Assembly (NCBI GenBank): GCA_039090855.1
Contig: CM076996.1
Span: 50,062,469 to 50,126,468, forward strand
Origin: Macrothele yani
Taxonomy: Eukaryota; Arthropoda; Arachnida; Araneae; Macrothelidae
Length of the DNA stretch: 64,000 nt
Reading direction: 5' to 3'
Part shown: in pieces, positions 30,117-41,455 of the stretch
Numbering within the stretch: position 1 is the first letter of the stretch
Layout: the number at the start of each line of letters is the position of its first letter
Position numbers and translations under genes: made by a program
The notes under the pieces: generated by a model
Told to the model about the DNA's origin: nothing
Seen by the model: the letters and a program-made list of their open reading frames with translations, nothing else
Databases searched by the model: none

Positions 30117-30774
30117 TATATCGTGGGAAAATATTGCTCTCTAAAGTACTTCATAATTTCTGTAGTGTTCAGTTCTATCTGATTGAGATAGAATATTTTC
30201 AGCTCACGTTATTGATGCAAAGACATCGGGACAAATGTGAACACATGCTTATTGTACCTAGTCGAAAACATCTGCCCCACGGAAAGCTAGGAATATATGA
30301 AAAGACCTGGGCTGGTTCCTCTTCACTCTCCTATGCAAAAAGAGCTGTCTCACTTTTAGAAAACGGAAATTTTGTGTTCAGAGGAGGATAGATAGAAAAT
30401 GCGTTAACAGTAGGACATCACAAATTTGATTCGTATATCAAAAGGCGTGCTAAAATGAGCACATGTTAAACAGTCTGAAAGATTTGTCTTTCAGAGGAGT
30501 ATTAAATGGTATGAAAAAAGGAAAGGAAGCAACACAGACATGACTAAACCAGAGTGACATCTGTTTGCGCCTCCTTCCATATGCAAATATACACGAAGAC
30601 AGAATACCAAAAAGAATAGCAAATTTCGAGAAGTTTCAACACAGACACTATTAGGTTACAAGATTCCGTAAGGGTCAAATGCCTTACTGAGTTGACCCGG
30701 ATCACTATGAAATTTGGGCCGTTCCGGCGACTTGGTTGTTAGAAGCGTAGACTAGTCGACCTATCTGGGCCGAG
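30117..30774. other. No gene seen
   Basis: 658 bases. The 100-residue frame 30089-30391 has no recognisable domain and unremarkable composition. No element borders found. Confidence 0.5.
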
Positions 30775-30920
30775 TTTCGAGTACCAGATGAATCATGGGT
30801 GTTTTTTTGTTTTGTTTTTTTGACGCTGTCTCGATTCCTTACCAACTGACCCGAAATTAGGGACGGACGATTGTTTATTACCATTACAGTTTCTCAAGTG
30901 TGTTCGTCAAACCACAAAAC
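30775..30920 (+). mobile_element. Diverged SINE relic (family S body)
   Basis: CCCGAAATTAGGGACGGACG, then TTTCTCAAGTGTGTTCGTCA, parallels the family S body (CCCTAAATTAGGGACGGGCG; TTGCTCACGGTGGTCGTTAA). The tRNA-like head is unrecognisable. An old copy. Confidence 0.6.
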
Positions 30921-31264
30921 AAAAAATAACACAGTTTTTGAAAGTATATGCTTAACCAAAAATGACAGTTGTTGGGTGTCAGATATGTTTTTCAAGAATC
31001 ACTATGAGCGATGTTCAACTGTACACAATTGCACCAGTTGCCAAATGGTCAGAGACTTGATGTTGCTTTCTGCTTTGTGGTTTAATGACAATCATGATCC
31101 ACTCTAAAAGCTATAACTAGCCACCGCCTCTTCCAAATTTAGGGCAACAGTTTTCAGCCAGGGAAATGACAGACCCACTGACCTCAGGAAAACCCAACGC
31201 CGAAGCCCCATACCGTATACTCATGCCTGTGCCCGTCCCAAATGAAGGGTCAAAAGCCAGCCCC

Positions 31265-31462
31265 TCAGATCACTCGGTCACAGGAGTGGCGGATGGTCTT
31301 GTGAATAGTATTCCTGGTTGGTCTCAGATTCGAGTGACAGATGAGGTGTGGTAAGTTTGTTGTTCTACGGTACCGGTTCTGTCCTTTACCTAGAGCCAGT
31401 GCCTCTAAATGAGGGACAGGCGACTTCTTGTAACCTCATATGCCCCCGATAGTCGTTACCCT
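31265..31462 (+). mobile_element. Diverged SINE relic (family S)
   Basis: GATCACTCGGTCACAGGAGT to GATAGTCGTTACCCTTACT keeps the order of the family S head and body (TCTACGGTACCGGTTCTGTC; AGCCAGTGCCTCTAAATGAG; GGGACAGGCGACTTCTTGTA) with many changes. An old copy. Confidence 0.65.
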
Positions 31463-32230
31463 TACTGGCCACAACTGTATTCATAACACTTTGGCACGCA
31501 TCGGAGGGAGACTCCGGTGAGTGCTGAAAAAGTATCTTTAGAGGAATTGGCCACGGTAACGGCATCCTTCATATCTTGAACTAAGTGAAGAGAATTCAGA
31601 TAAATTCTTAATTTTAGAGGTTGCCATAGAAACAAACCCCAAGACGTCATATCAGGATGAGGGAAGTTGCCATACGATAGGGCCTCACCTTCCAGTCTAT
31701 ACCTTCTGGTCTACCCCACAGCCACTGACATACACTTGCGTGAAATGAGTGGGTGCCCTGTACTTTTAAAATATGTGAAATTTTTTTAACAAAGAAGCAA
31801 ATCTTCCCAAAAGACAGGGAATGTTTCAAGACATCAAGGATTTTCCGCTAATTAACATTTCCATGAAAGGATTAGGACCTGTTCCCACATTTTTACTAGG
31901 TGACCTTGACCGGTTTGTTGCGGTGTGCAGTGGGGATGTTCATCTGATAAAAACCTAAAGCTTTGACAATTAACTTGAGCTGACAGATGAAAAATCATCT
32001 CTTTTGGGGAGATGATTTTATATGCGTTTTTCCCATACTGCAGCCGCAATTCACAGAACATTATTCTGGAGTAACAATCATTGGGTGGAAACTTTATTTA
32101 TCAATATCTTGTACAGATGGAATGTGACCAATTTCAGAATGCGATGCGCTGATCTGCGGCTAATTTGTCCTTTCAGTTTGTTGCTTTCTATGAATTCACC
32201 GTTGTTGCAGCAAGATACTACGTGCTAATA
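31462..32230 (-). pseudogene. DUF4817-type / mariner-like transposase relic
   Basis: Scattered minus-strand frames follow the same order as the transposase at 21929-23043. At 32061-31852 there is MIFHLSAQVNCQSFRFLSDE, matching the strand after the first catalytic Asp. At about 31740-31690 an RPEGIDWKVRPYRMA segment corresponds to the IEWPPRSPD region. At 31650-31462 there is DMTSWGLFLWQPLKLRIYL, matching the third acid region, followed by the C-terminal helix. Upstream to 32230, an N-terminal half is just traceable. Stops and shifts throughout. Confidence 0.65.
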
Positions 32231-33140
32231 GCTTCATTGTTTGCAGAAATGGGACCGACAATTCGTTAGCTATCATTTCCACTTTCTGTCTCTCCGAAAC
32301 GGTGCACAGTGTTTCCCCACAGGTGCTGACGCAAGTTGTTTAAGATCCTTAAAAAGCCTATCTTTGACGCCTCATGTACGATAATGTTACTACCATGTTA
32401 AGCTTACAGAAAACTTTTCGGACTCGACTGTCTTCGCTGTAACAAGCAACTGGGCCATTAACGATCATATGTTGAATTTATTCGGAGACAAGCTTTAAAT
32501 AACCCCACAACTACAGTACATCGACAGTTCTTCAAATGTTCACATTTCTGCAGCAAAGCTTCTCATACGAAGATTATCCCCCATGAAAAGTCATCCCTCA
32601 ATATTGAACCTGTCTTCCACCGGTGAAGAAGTTCTTTTATCAAGATGAACCAAAAAAAAAAGAGTACAATGCATAAAAAGAAAAAAATACGAACACCAGC
32701 ACACAAAGTGGGCAATCCATCTGAAATCTACAAAGATGAGTTCCACAAAACGAACAGAATTCCCTTATAATCCCCAAAACTGTGTCTTACAGGCTAAGCA
32801 CCAATATACCCATAGGATTTCTATACTTCACACCTGTAGAAAAAGAAAACGAGTTACCATTCGATTCACCTTCAGCGAAAGTAAGGAGATCTTGTTCTCT
32901 CCCCTTAGTGCTGTACATCAAGAAACGCAGTCCCAAGGCAAAGGTAAGTCTAATCTGAATCAAGTACCTAAAATTTCACAGGTTTCACAGGCGACAGAAT
33001 AAAAGAGAGAAAAGGAACAAGTTGAAAGAGTGGCCCAGAGACCGGAGACTTATGATGCAACTAAAACGATATTAAAGAGAGCAAACCCAAGACGCAAGAT
33101 GAACTACGATCAGAAGGAAAAAGCGCAACACAACTTACAT
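32231..33140. other. No gene seen
   Basis: About 910 bases. The 88-residue frame 32736-33002 is polar and basic but has no recognisable motif. An A-rich run occurs near 32648. No element borders found. Confidence 0.5.
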
Positions 33141-33236
33141 AGGAAATCACACTGAAAAGTCTATAATTTTACACAGGAAATCACACTGAAAAGTCTATAA
33201 TTTTACACAGGAAATCACACTGAAAAGTCTATAAAT
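33141..33236 (+). repeat. 34-bp tandem repeat, ~2.8 copies
   Basis: The unit starts AGGAAATCACACTGAAAAGT at 33141, 33175 and 33209, with no spacers. Near-identical copies indicate recent expansion. Confidence 0.9.
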
Positions 33237-33312
33237 GTATCTTCTTTCCATCTGCGTAGATTTATAGATCCGATCTAAACGGAAAAAATTGCAGGCGCGC
33301 ACAAACAAACAG

Positions 33313-34524
33313 ACACCGAAGAGTCAAAACATTATGACCACCTGCCTAATACAGTATGATGTTGGTCCTCCACGTGCCACCGAAACAACTCTTACCCAGA
33401 GAGGCATGGACGTTACAAGGTTTCTAAATGTGTTATGTGGTATCCGGTACCAACACGTTACCAGCAGATCCTTGAACTCTTGCAAATTATGTGTTCAGCA
33501 GCCATAGATCGGTTTTGGTGTTCCAACACAAATCACAGACGCTCGAATGGATTGATGTCTGGCGAATTTGAAAGCCCCGGGAAATACCTAGAGGTCTTCC
33601 TCATGTTCCGCGAACAATTCCCGAACAATCCGGGCAGTGTGGCATAGAGCAATATCCTGTTGAAAATAGGAACTACTCGAAGGTAATTCGATGCCATGAA
33701 ACGATGTACCTGGTTTGCAGTGATATTTTGGTAGATGGTAGACGCCATAGTTTCCTTCACATGAATGACTGAACCAGGGTTTCCCAGCAGAACATTTCCT
33801 AAAGCATTACACTTCTTTTACCAGCTTGCTTTTGCCCCACGATGCGTGGTGGTGCCAACATTTCCTTAGGTAAACGATATACACGTACTCGGCCATGGTG
33901 CAACAGGAAAAGACGTTCATCGGGCCAAACGTCTTCTTCCAGTCATTCAAATTCCAGTTTAGATGCTCGCGTGCACATTGTAGGCGATTATGACGATGAA
34001 CCGAGGTTAGCATGGGCACTTGGAATGGCCTCCAGCTATGCAGCCCCATTTTCAGCAGGGTTCGATGTACTGTTGTTGTTACACATTACTAATGTTACCA
34101 GCATTCAAATTACCGGCATGTTAGGCCCAATATCCTTCTGTTGGATCGTACCACACGCGATACCCATCGCTTACCTCTAACATCGATGAGCCGTAGTCGG
34201 CCTCTACCTTGCCGGCCGTTTGTGGGTTTTTTCTTCCTCGGACCACTATTTTAAAAGTTCTGATCATTATTGATCGTGAGCAGTACACAGGCCTTGCTGT
34301 ATCAGAAATGCACTGGCCCGGTGGTCCGGCCAGTTTGGCCATTGCCACTCTCGCTTGATTTTTCTGCCCTTCCCGTCTGAAGAACAACAATAACACTGAT
34401 TAACAGAGCTTAGTATTGGGTTTTATGTATACCGTTTTATGACCTTTACAAGCGCTGCCATTTACCTGAAATTGCTTCGATTTGCATAAAGACGCATTGG
34501 TCATAATGTTTTGGCTCTTCTGTG
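33313..34524 (-). mobile_element. Degenerate Tc1-like transposon
   Basis: Terminal inverted repeats GAAGAGTCAAAACATTATGA (from about 33318) and its complement (GGTCATAATGTTTTGGCTCT near 34499) enclose 1.2 kb. A minus-strand frame 33760-33533 ends SNSPDINPFERL, the third catalytic region of Tc1 proteins (usually SPDLNPIE). The rest of the transposase is fragmented (34049-33807 gives PMLTSVHRHNRLQCAREHLN, the region before the first catalytic Asp). Confidence 0.75.
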
Positions 34525-34530
34525 TAAGTA

Positions 34531-35941
34531 CACTCACGGACAATGAAATTTTCGCACCAAGAAGGAAGCATCGGATTGAATTGAAATTTTATGGACGTAA
34601 TGATACAGATGAATGATACACATGAGGGCAAAAACAGAGCGTCAAGACAATTACAGAGGGATCTGTGGCACGCAGTCCGGTCATCTTCAATAGCGTGTCG
34701 CACCGCCTCGTGCGGCGATACATGCTGCAATACGGTCCGGCATGGAAGCCAAAAGACGCCTGATGTTGTCCTGCGGAAGACTGGCCGACACGTGTTGGAC
34801 GGTGTGCTTCAAATCCCGGATGATGCGGCACGGCGGCAGCCGGCGTTTCAACTGGTCCCACACATGCTCGATAGGGGACATGTCCGGGGAGCGGGAAGGC
34901 CATGGAAGTGTCTGGACATGACGTAGGCAGTCCTGGGCAACCCGAGCTGGGGGCGGGCGGGCATTTTCCTGCTGGTAAAGCGCCCCTGGAATCCTGGCCA
35001 GTAATAGGAACACATGGGGCAGTAGGATCTCATCCACATTTCGCTGGACCGTCAATGACCCACGTACGACTACTAGAGCTGATCGGCTATCGTAGGCAAA
35101 GGCTCCCCAGACCATAATGCATGCAGTGGGGGAGGTGTGGCGCTCGATAGCGAGGTTCGGATTGTGCCGTTGACCCGGGGACCTCAACACCCGGAGACGA
35201 TGATCATCTGTCCCCCCAAAAAAGCTGCACTTATCGCTAAACACCACACGTCGCCAATCTCTGGCGTTCCACGTCGCTCTGGCCTTGCACCACTGCACAC
35301 GTAGCCGGCCATGTTCCTGTGTTAATGGAAGTACACGTAAGGGGCTCTGGGATCGCAGATTCGCTTTCGCAAGGCTTCGGAAAATGGTTCGTGGGCACAC
35401 AGAGCCACTACATCTGCCTGTATAGTCGACCGGGTCCCCGTGGTATCCGTTCGTGCCTGACGCACGATCCGTCGATCCCCTCTACCGGGGGTTTTCCTGA
35501 TCCTTCCGGAGCCGCTGCGCCGTGTGGCAGTGCCGTCACGTATCCACTGCTCCCAACACAGTCGGACGGTGTGGTCAGAACGATCCACGTGGCGGGCTAT
35601 ACGGCGCGCCGGCCACCCTACGGTTTTCAGCCCGATGATCAGGCCTCTCTCAAAGTCCGTAAGTTGAGTAAATTGATGTCTATGGAGTCTACCCGTAATT
35701 CTTTTCAATCTGTACTCTTGCTTGCGTCGGCCGGTGCTTTTTGCTTTCATGGGACATCGACTACACGCCGGTTTATAAGCTTGACGGTTTGTGCTTGTAG
35801 CACCACCACGGAGTGTGTGGTAATGCGCACTCACACCAAGCGTGGATCATTTTCATACCAGCACGCACTCTAGCTATTTGCAAAGTTTCGCGGTTGTAGC
35901 ATGTTTTCTTCTAGGTGCGCAAATTTCATCGTCCATGAGTG
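34531..35941 (-). mobile_element. Tc1-like transposon, nearly complete
   Basis: Terminal inverted repeats CACTCACGGACAATGAAATT at 34531 and its complement ending at 35941 (CGTCCATGAGTG) are flanked by TA (34529-34530; 35942-35943). The length of 1411 bp with two long overlapping transposase frames makes it one of the best preserved transposons of the window. It starts six bases after the end of the neighbouring Tc1 element. Confidence 0.92.
34687..35834 (-). pseudogene. Tc1-like transposase, two overlapping frames
   Basis: The frame 35834-35322 (170 residues) carries the DNA-binding half: FERGLIIGLKTVGWPARRIA and DHTVRLCWEQWIRDG, followed by the GRIRKTPGRGDRRIV hook-like linker. The frame 35400-34687 (237 residues) continues with LPLTQEHGRLRVQWCKARATW, the core strand VVFSDKCSFFGG (the usual Glu-Ser-Arg after the catalytic Asp is Lys-Cys-Ser), GALYQQENARPPPARVAQD (second catalytic position Glu instead of Asp) and PSRSPDMSPIEHVWDQL (third Glu). 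One frameshift near 35350 and the changed catalytic residue suggest inactivity. Confidence 0.88.
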
Positions 35942-36397
35942 TATAAACCAAATTAGAAAAATAAAACCTACAAATTGTGGCAAAACATTTAGAAATACAA
36001 GCGGACTAAGAGATGCTAAACTAATCATTTACGTACAAATGTGTACCCATTTATTGGATTTACTGGCCAGTCATGGGATCAGACAACCCCACCTAAACAG
36101 GAAGAAATTATCCTGGTATGAAAGGAAGACCGGAATACTTAGATCTCAGATAAGAGACATAAAACCAAAAGAAAAAACAAGAGCTTATCAAGCCTTATTT
36201 CTATACAGAAACGAATACCAGATAGCGTCAAATTATGCAAAGCGATAAGGTTGTAGCCATGACAACCGTTAAGTCCTGAGAACATGTACTGACCGAAGCA
36301 AAGGAGTGCCGGAATCTAACAGCTGAGTAGACGAGCCTACTTAATCCGAAAAAACAACCCCGACTTCCCGCGACCGACATCGGAAGCAAAAGTGCAA
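35942..36397. other. No gene seen
   Basis: 456 bases between a Tc1 element and a SINE. The frame 35901-36248 begins in the Tc1 end and shows no domain. Confidence 0.5.
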
Positions 36398-36657
36398 GCC
36401 GCCGCCCCCCCCCCCCGGTGGCGCAGTGGTCTGAGAGATGGCCTCTGATCATTCGTCCGAACGGGGTCCGGGTTCGAATCCCGGTGAGGCATGGATGCTG
36501 TGTTTGTCTTACGGCACTGGTTCTCTCCCTTCCCTGGAACCAGTGACCCTAAATTAGGGACGGGCGACTGTTTATAGCCCATTGAGTTGCTCACGGTGGT
36601 CGTTAAACCTCCAATCAAAAAAAAAAAAAAACCTCCAATCAAAAAAAAAAAAAAAAA
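36398..36657 (+). mobile_element. SINE (family S) with duplicated tail
   Basis: Full-length copy with an expanded C run in the head (36404-36417). The 3' end ACCTCCAATC plus poly(A) occurs twice in tandem. A 10-bp target-site duplication AAAAGTGCAA (36388-36397 and 36658-36667) lies outside both tails. Confidence 0.93.
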
Positions 36658-36667
36658 AAAAGTGCAA

Positions 36668-38019
36668 AAATAAAATGTGTGATCAATAGTTCAGATCACT
36701 CACAGTGACAATAATCCAGTTGGTCGGTGAGGTCTCAAAGTTAAGCATACTCCCTGGTGGCAACCGAGTTATGGCAGTTTGCTGCAAATTGGGCAGGTTG
36801 GCGACTGTCAGCTTTCCGCGAAGGTGACGTTCTTCCGTTACCCCAGCACGTGCATCTCAAATGCCTGACTCTGAGACATAATACGCTTCAAAATGATCAG
36901 AAGAAAAAACGTCATGCAAAATGTCCACTATTGCTACTGGTAGACAGCGACATCCTCCTCCTGAAGAAATATACAGGGGAGGATCAGGAAGAAAACAATG
37001 GCAGCTCTTGAAATAAGAAACGTGCTTCAAATTCAACTGCTTCTTATAAAAAAATATCAGTTCTTCTTTCTTTTAAGAAAGCATGGCGGTCAATGATACC
37101 ATCGCGGAAATTTTTTAACCCAAGCTTTTCTTGTGTTTTGGGATATTAGCAAAAGATTAAAGTATCTGCTGCAAAATAATCTTTCTTATGAATTTTTTTT
37201 TCCTTTCAAACAGAAGACACTTCTTTTCACTGACACACTGGTTCAGAGTAAAATAAGAACTAGAAAAAACAGTTGGTTCCCTATCTCGAATTACATCATA
37301 ATGCTGTTTACTTTCGTCAAAAGTTAAACTGCTTTCTGAACATTAACACTGGTGGCGTTTCACCTTGGTACAAAAGATCTAACTCATTTCCTAAAAGCTG
37401 CGGCTTTTTTAACTTGACTGCTGACATGTTAATAAACTCAACACGGAATCTGATGGAAAGTTTTTCGGAAATTCATGATATTTTGATGTGTCAGCAAGAT
37501 GAATAAATGAAATTTTAAATATGTCTTGGAATCTTGAACTGAATTTTATCAAAAACTTGTTTATAATTTCGTAAAATAATATCTTATATTTAATAAACAT
37601 ATAATCAGGTAAGTGACCATGTTTGCATTCTGCTATTGTGAGTGTTCACCTTTTGCATGAAGTTCTTATTTCTTTTGCCGCTGATTCTTATTTCTTTTGC
37701 CGCTGTTCTTTATTTCTTTAGCCGCTGATCGCATTGTACCTGGGTTTGAATGTTAACGTACAGTAATTAATATCGAAACATTTGCATCTGTTGCAGTAGG
37801 TATCGTTTTCTGACAACAGATTTTAACACAGACGAGTGATCGCACTGTTATTGGCGGAAATCTTTGGTATTTCAAAAGGTAGCTGAAACTCTGCTGCAAG
37901 CGATTCGCTCAACAGTGAATGAAGATGCCTTGAGGGGCTTCACCCTACAATTTCTTTTGAAGGCCACATACAAATTGCCGAATATTGCACTGCCAACATC
38001 GCAACACTAGCCTATCACT
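36668..38019. other. No gene seen
   Basis: About 1350 bases of AT-rich sequence with a small tandem repeat (37663-37728). The short frames at 36757, 37133 and 37273 show no domains. Confidence 0.5.
37663..37728 (+). repeat. ~22-bp tandem repeat, three copies
   Basis: Three imperfect copies of TTCTTATTTCTTTTGCCGCT, with small changes in the third. Confidence 0.75.
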
Positions 38020-38216
38020 TTTTGTTGTTGTTGTTTGTTTGAAGGTTTAACGACCACAGTGACCAACTCGATGGGCTCAAGCAGTCAGCCGTCCCTAATT
38101 CAGGGACACTGGGTCCAAGGAAGGGAGAGAGCCACTGCTGTAAGACAAACACAACATCCATGCCTCACCAGGATTCTAACCCATCACAGACGAATGATCA
38201 GAAGCCATCGCTTAGG
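38020..38216 (-). mobile_element. SINE (family S), 5'-truncated and diverged
   Basis: Minus-strand copy from a GTT-rich tail (plus strand GAAGGTTTAACGACCACAGT) to GATCAGAAGCCATCGCTTAG. The A-box part of the tRNA-like head is missing. Confidence 0.85.
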
Positions 38217-38497
38217 TTCAAAATCGCTTTAATGAGACTCTGGGGCTGGTACACAAAAAAATGGAAAATGCATGGCAAGAAAAACGGACAGTAACAGATA
38301 CATAAACAAAGCATTGAACAGGAATGAATACAAGGCAGAAGTATCAAAACATAGGCCTGGAGGCAGAGCATCAACAGTCCAAACAGTCTATGTAAATATC
38401 ACGAGGCGGTCACAAAAGAGCATCAGGGCGGGAATCCTGAAGTATGAGCAAAAGCCCCGAAGGGCATCTCAAAGCAGCAGAGTTCTGGAGGAAACTC

Positions 38498-40250
38498 TCA
38501 GGCTAGAAGAGCATCATAGTAGGCAGTCACGTCAGGGAAATCCGCACGACATGGGCGAAGTAGATGTACAACAGAAGGTGGCAACCCTCTAGTCTGCAGA
38601 GCAGCATGCAAGTCTGGAGAAGGGGCAATCTTCTTGCAACGTGTAAATGAAGAACGACGACGGCGCCTCTTGAGAATAGCACCCCCAGAGGCAGTAAAGG
38701 ATTTCAGAGCAGTAGGCGGAATAGCAGACGCCATAGGCAGGCAGACAGAAGCTCAGACGCTGGGCACAGTAGCGGCAACATGGGCGAAAAGCGAAGAAGA
38801 AACTGAAGCATCAGGAGAAGCTGGCGGAGGAAAGGCTTCCAACGTCTCGAGCAAAGTAGCAGTCTGAGAAGAAGAAAAGTCGGGCCAAGAAACAACAGGA
38901 GCGATAAAAGTTTCAGCGCCAGAGTCATCCGAGGAGTACTTGAGAGAAGAGTGTTCCGGAGAGGACGGCGGAGTGTCACCAATGGATAACACCAAAGCCC
39001 AGGGCTGAAGAGAAACAGCAACGGCAGGCTGAAGAGACTGTTCAAATGAGGAGAAACCTTGAAGAGAAGAGGCAGCAGGCAGGGATGAAGACACCACAGA
39101 CGGTGGCGAAAAAAGACCACCAGAACCAGGTAAGGTTGAACCAGGAGAAGAGTGTTCCGGAGAGGACGACGGGGTGTCACCAATGGATAACGCCCAAGCC
39201 CGGGGATGAAGAAGAGCAGCAACGGCAGGCCGAAGAGGCTGTTCAGAAGAGAAGAAGCCTTGAAGAAAAGAGGCAGCAGGCAGGGATGAAAGCACCACAG
39301 ACGACGGCGGAAAAATACCACCAGAGCCTCGTAAGGTTGAACCAGGAGCAATCACTGACGCAGAGACCAAGGGCGTAGAAGACACCACAGAGGCTTCGAG
39401 AGCAGCGGCTGCATGGAGAGAGCAGACGCAGGCATAGCAGAGCAACAAGTGGTGGAAATCGGGCACTGCGAGCGATGATTGCCATGAACTTTACACGAAA
39501 AACAGTGATAAGCAGTGAACACATTGATGATAATCGTACGATGACCTAAAAACACTCGGAACTCAGTAGGGAAAATAGTGATGGAATCCATATTCCTAAA
39601 AAGGACGAGAGCTTGTCGTCCGAAACTTAAATAAGGGCGATCACCTTGATCGGTTGGCGCGGTGGGGAGCGTGCGGACATAACCGACAACGCGGCCACAC
39701 CGCGTAAGAAACGTAAACAACAAATCTTCAGATACTTCCGGAGGCACTGTAAACATGGTAAGGAGTGTCGCCGGGCAGTGAGCTAAAGGCACCGAACCAA
39801 ACTTCGGTGTCCAAGAAAAATGCCGGTAGAAAGAATCTCCGCAATATGGGCAGGAGAATAAAAATAAACTAACACAGACTTAGGCTTACGTGCAATGTGC
39901 GTATTTGCATCAGAAGGAAAAAATGATAAGGCAGACATATAGGCACGCAACGTAGTTTCAGGCAACGCGTCAAACTTGACGCCAAGGCTAAGAACGTGAA
40001 ACATGGACTTACCAAGCTTAGAAGACTCAGAGACAGTTGCTGTGAGCGAGGAACCATGTCTGGCAATGAAGAAATCCATAGAGGGCGGGAGAAGAGCCTG
40101 GAACCGAGAGGAGACTGCAGCATAAGCCATAAGGACCAGGAACGGTAGACAACAAGGCGAGGAGTCATGAAGACGATGAGAAAAGCATTCACGTAGAGCA
40201 GAGCACCAAACAGCAGACGGAGCAAAGCGGAAATAACCGCAGCACAACAC
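38498..40250 (-). pseudogene. LINE ORF1-like (gag-like) protein with zinc knuckle, broken
   Basis: Three minus-strand frames form one protein. 40250-39783: an N-terminal region with FIARHGSSLTATVSESSKLG and a possible RNA-binding fold. 39792-39352: VPPEVSEDLLFTFLTRCGRV (a strand-helix unit like that of RNA-recognition folds), then a zinc knuckle CFSCKVHGNHRSQC with C-X2-C-X5-H-X3-C spacing. 39466-38753: a Ser/Pro-rich region with a duplicated 67-residue block. 38734-38498: the C-terminus ending at a stop. Shifts occur near 39785 and 39400. No reverse transcriptase follows; a SINE is inserted upstream (40339-40555). It resembles ORF1 of LINEs or CCHC proteins derived from them; the exact family is not recognised. 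Confidence 0.55.
38949..39350 (-). repeat. Two 201-bp tandem units inside the ORF1-like gene
   Basis: Units 38949-39149 and 39150-39350 encode two 67-residue blocks that each end SIGDTP(P/S)SSPEHS. The length is a multiple of three and both copies are open in the same frame. Confidence 0.85.
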
Positions 40251-40338
40251 TTAAGAAAGGCAAGGCCGAAAGCCAGCAGACAATCCACAGGAGAAGGAAG
40301 CGCAGTAAACCACTAAGGATAGGAGCAATCCACGAGTG

Positions 40339-40555
40339 GCGGCCCCGGTGGCGCAGTGGTCTAAGCGATGGCCTCTGATCATTCGTCCGAAAGGGGTCTG
40401 GGTTCGAATCCCGGTGAGGCATGGGTGTTGTGTTTGTCTTACGGCACTGGCTCTCTCCCTTCCCTGGAACCAGTGACCCTAAATTAGGGACGGGCGACTG
40501 CTTATAGCCCATTGAGTTGCTCACGGTGGTCGTTAAAATTTCAATCAAAAAAAAA
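40339..40555 (+). mobile_element. SINE (family S)
   Basis: Full-length copy with a perfect 11-bp target-site duplication ATCCACGAGTG (40328-40338 and 40556-40566), inserted in the region 5' of the ORF1-like gene. Confidence 0.94.
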
Positions 40556-40566
40556 ATCCACGAGTG

Positions 40567-41220
40567 AAGGCAGCGTTGAGAGACCACTAATGATGGGCGG
40601 AGTAAGAGAGGCAAACACCTGCGCAGAAGAGCAGCAACGGCACACAGGCAGCAGAGAATGCAGTGCTGGTAGTCAAGGCAAGTCACGGCGGAAAAAGGTA
40701 AACATATCCCACCGTGAAATTAGAAGAGAAAAACACGTAAAATAAGCACTTACGGAGACTAAAAAGCAGCTAAAAGGAAAGCGGAGACATTCATGTGCAA
40801 AGGTAAGAAAAACATTTGGGCTACTCTCGCGAAAAAGAACAGGAATTAGGGCTGGAAAGACGGAGCTCAGGAAACGACACGACAGTGCGTTTCCTGAGCA
40901 CGACAGTGAGACTACGCTCCAGGTGGGTGGTGTGCCTACCACGTTACTTTTGTAACTGAACAGATCTAAAATGTAATTCAAATAGTTATTCGAAAGATTT
41001 AATAATACTTGTACCATTCAATCGGAACTAACATCATATAACCCCCTGCCTCCATCCCCCCTAATTAAAATCAACATTCCACTAATTAACCTTTTGATGT
41101 AAGGTACGCTAGCTACCACATAACACTGGGATATTTGAATAATATCTGTAGTATATCGATTTCAACAGGAAAAAAATCGGTAGAATGAATTTCTTCTTTT
41201 ATATGACTGTAAATATAATC
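40567..41220. other. Probable 5' region of the ORF1-like element, then no gene
   Basis: No domain is recognised in the minus-strand frame 41017-40673. It contains the hairpin at 40865-40899. The left part may be the 5' untranslated region of the ORF1-like element. Confidence 0.4.
40865..40899. repeat. 12-bp perfect inverted repeat
   Basis: GCTCAGGAAACG (40865-40876) and its complement (40888-40899) around an 11-base loop, with ACGACAGTG repeated beside it. Confidence 0.75.
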
Positions 41221-41446
41221 GCCGCCCCGGTGGCGCCGTGGTCTAAGCGATGGCCTGTGATCATTCGTCCGTAAGGGGTCCGGGTTCGAATCCCGGTGAG
41301 GCATGGATGTTGTGTTTGTCTTACGGCACTGACCCTTCCCTGGAACCAGTGGCCCTAAATTAGGGACGGCGACTTCTTATAGCCCATTGAGTTGCTCACG
41401 GTGGTCGTTAAACCTCCAATCAAGAAAAATATATATATATATATTC
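41221..41446 (+). mobile_element. SINE (family S)
   Basis: Full-length copy with tail AAGAAAAATATATATATATA. A 9-bp target-site duplication AATATAATC lies at 41212-41220 and 41447-41455. Confidence 0.92.
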
Positions 41447-41455
41447 AATATAATC

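Noticed and set aside
33141..33236. Short direct repeats resembling a CRISPR array
   Set aside because: Repeats are contiguous with no unique spacers, in a eukaryotic genome. A simple tandem repeat.
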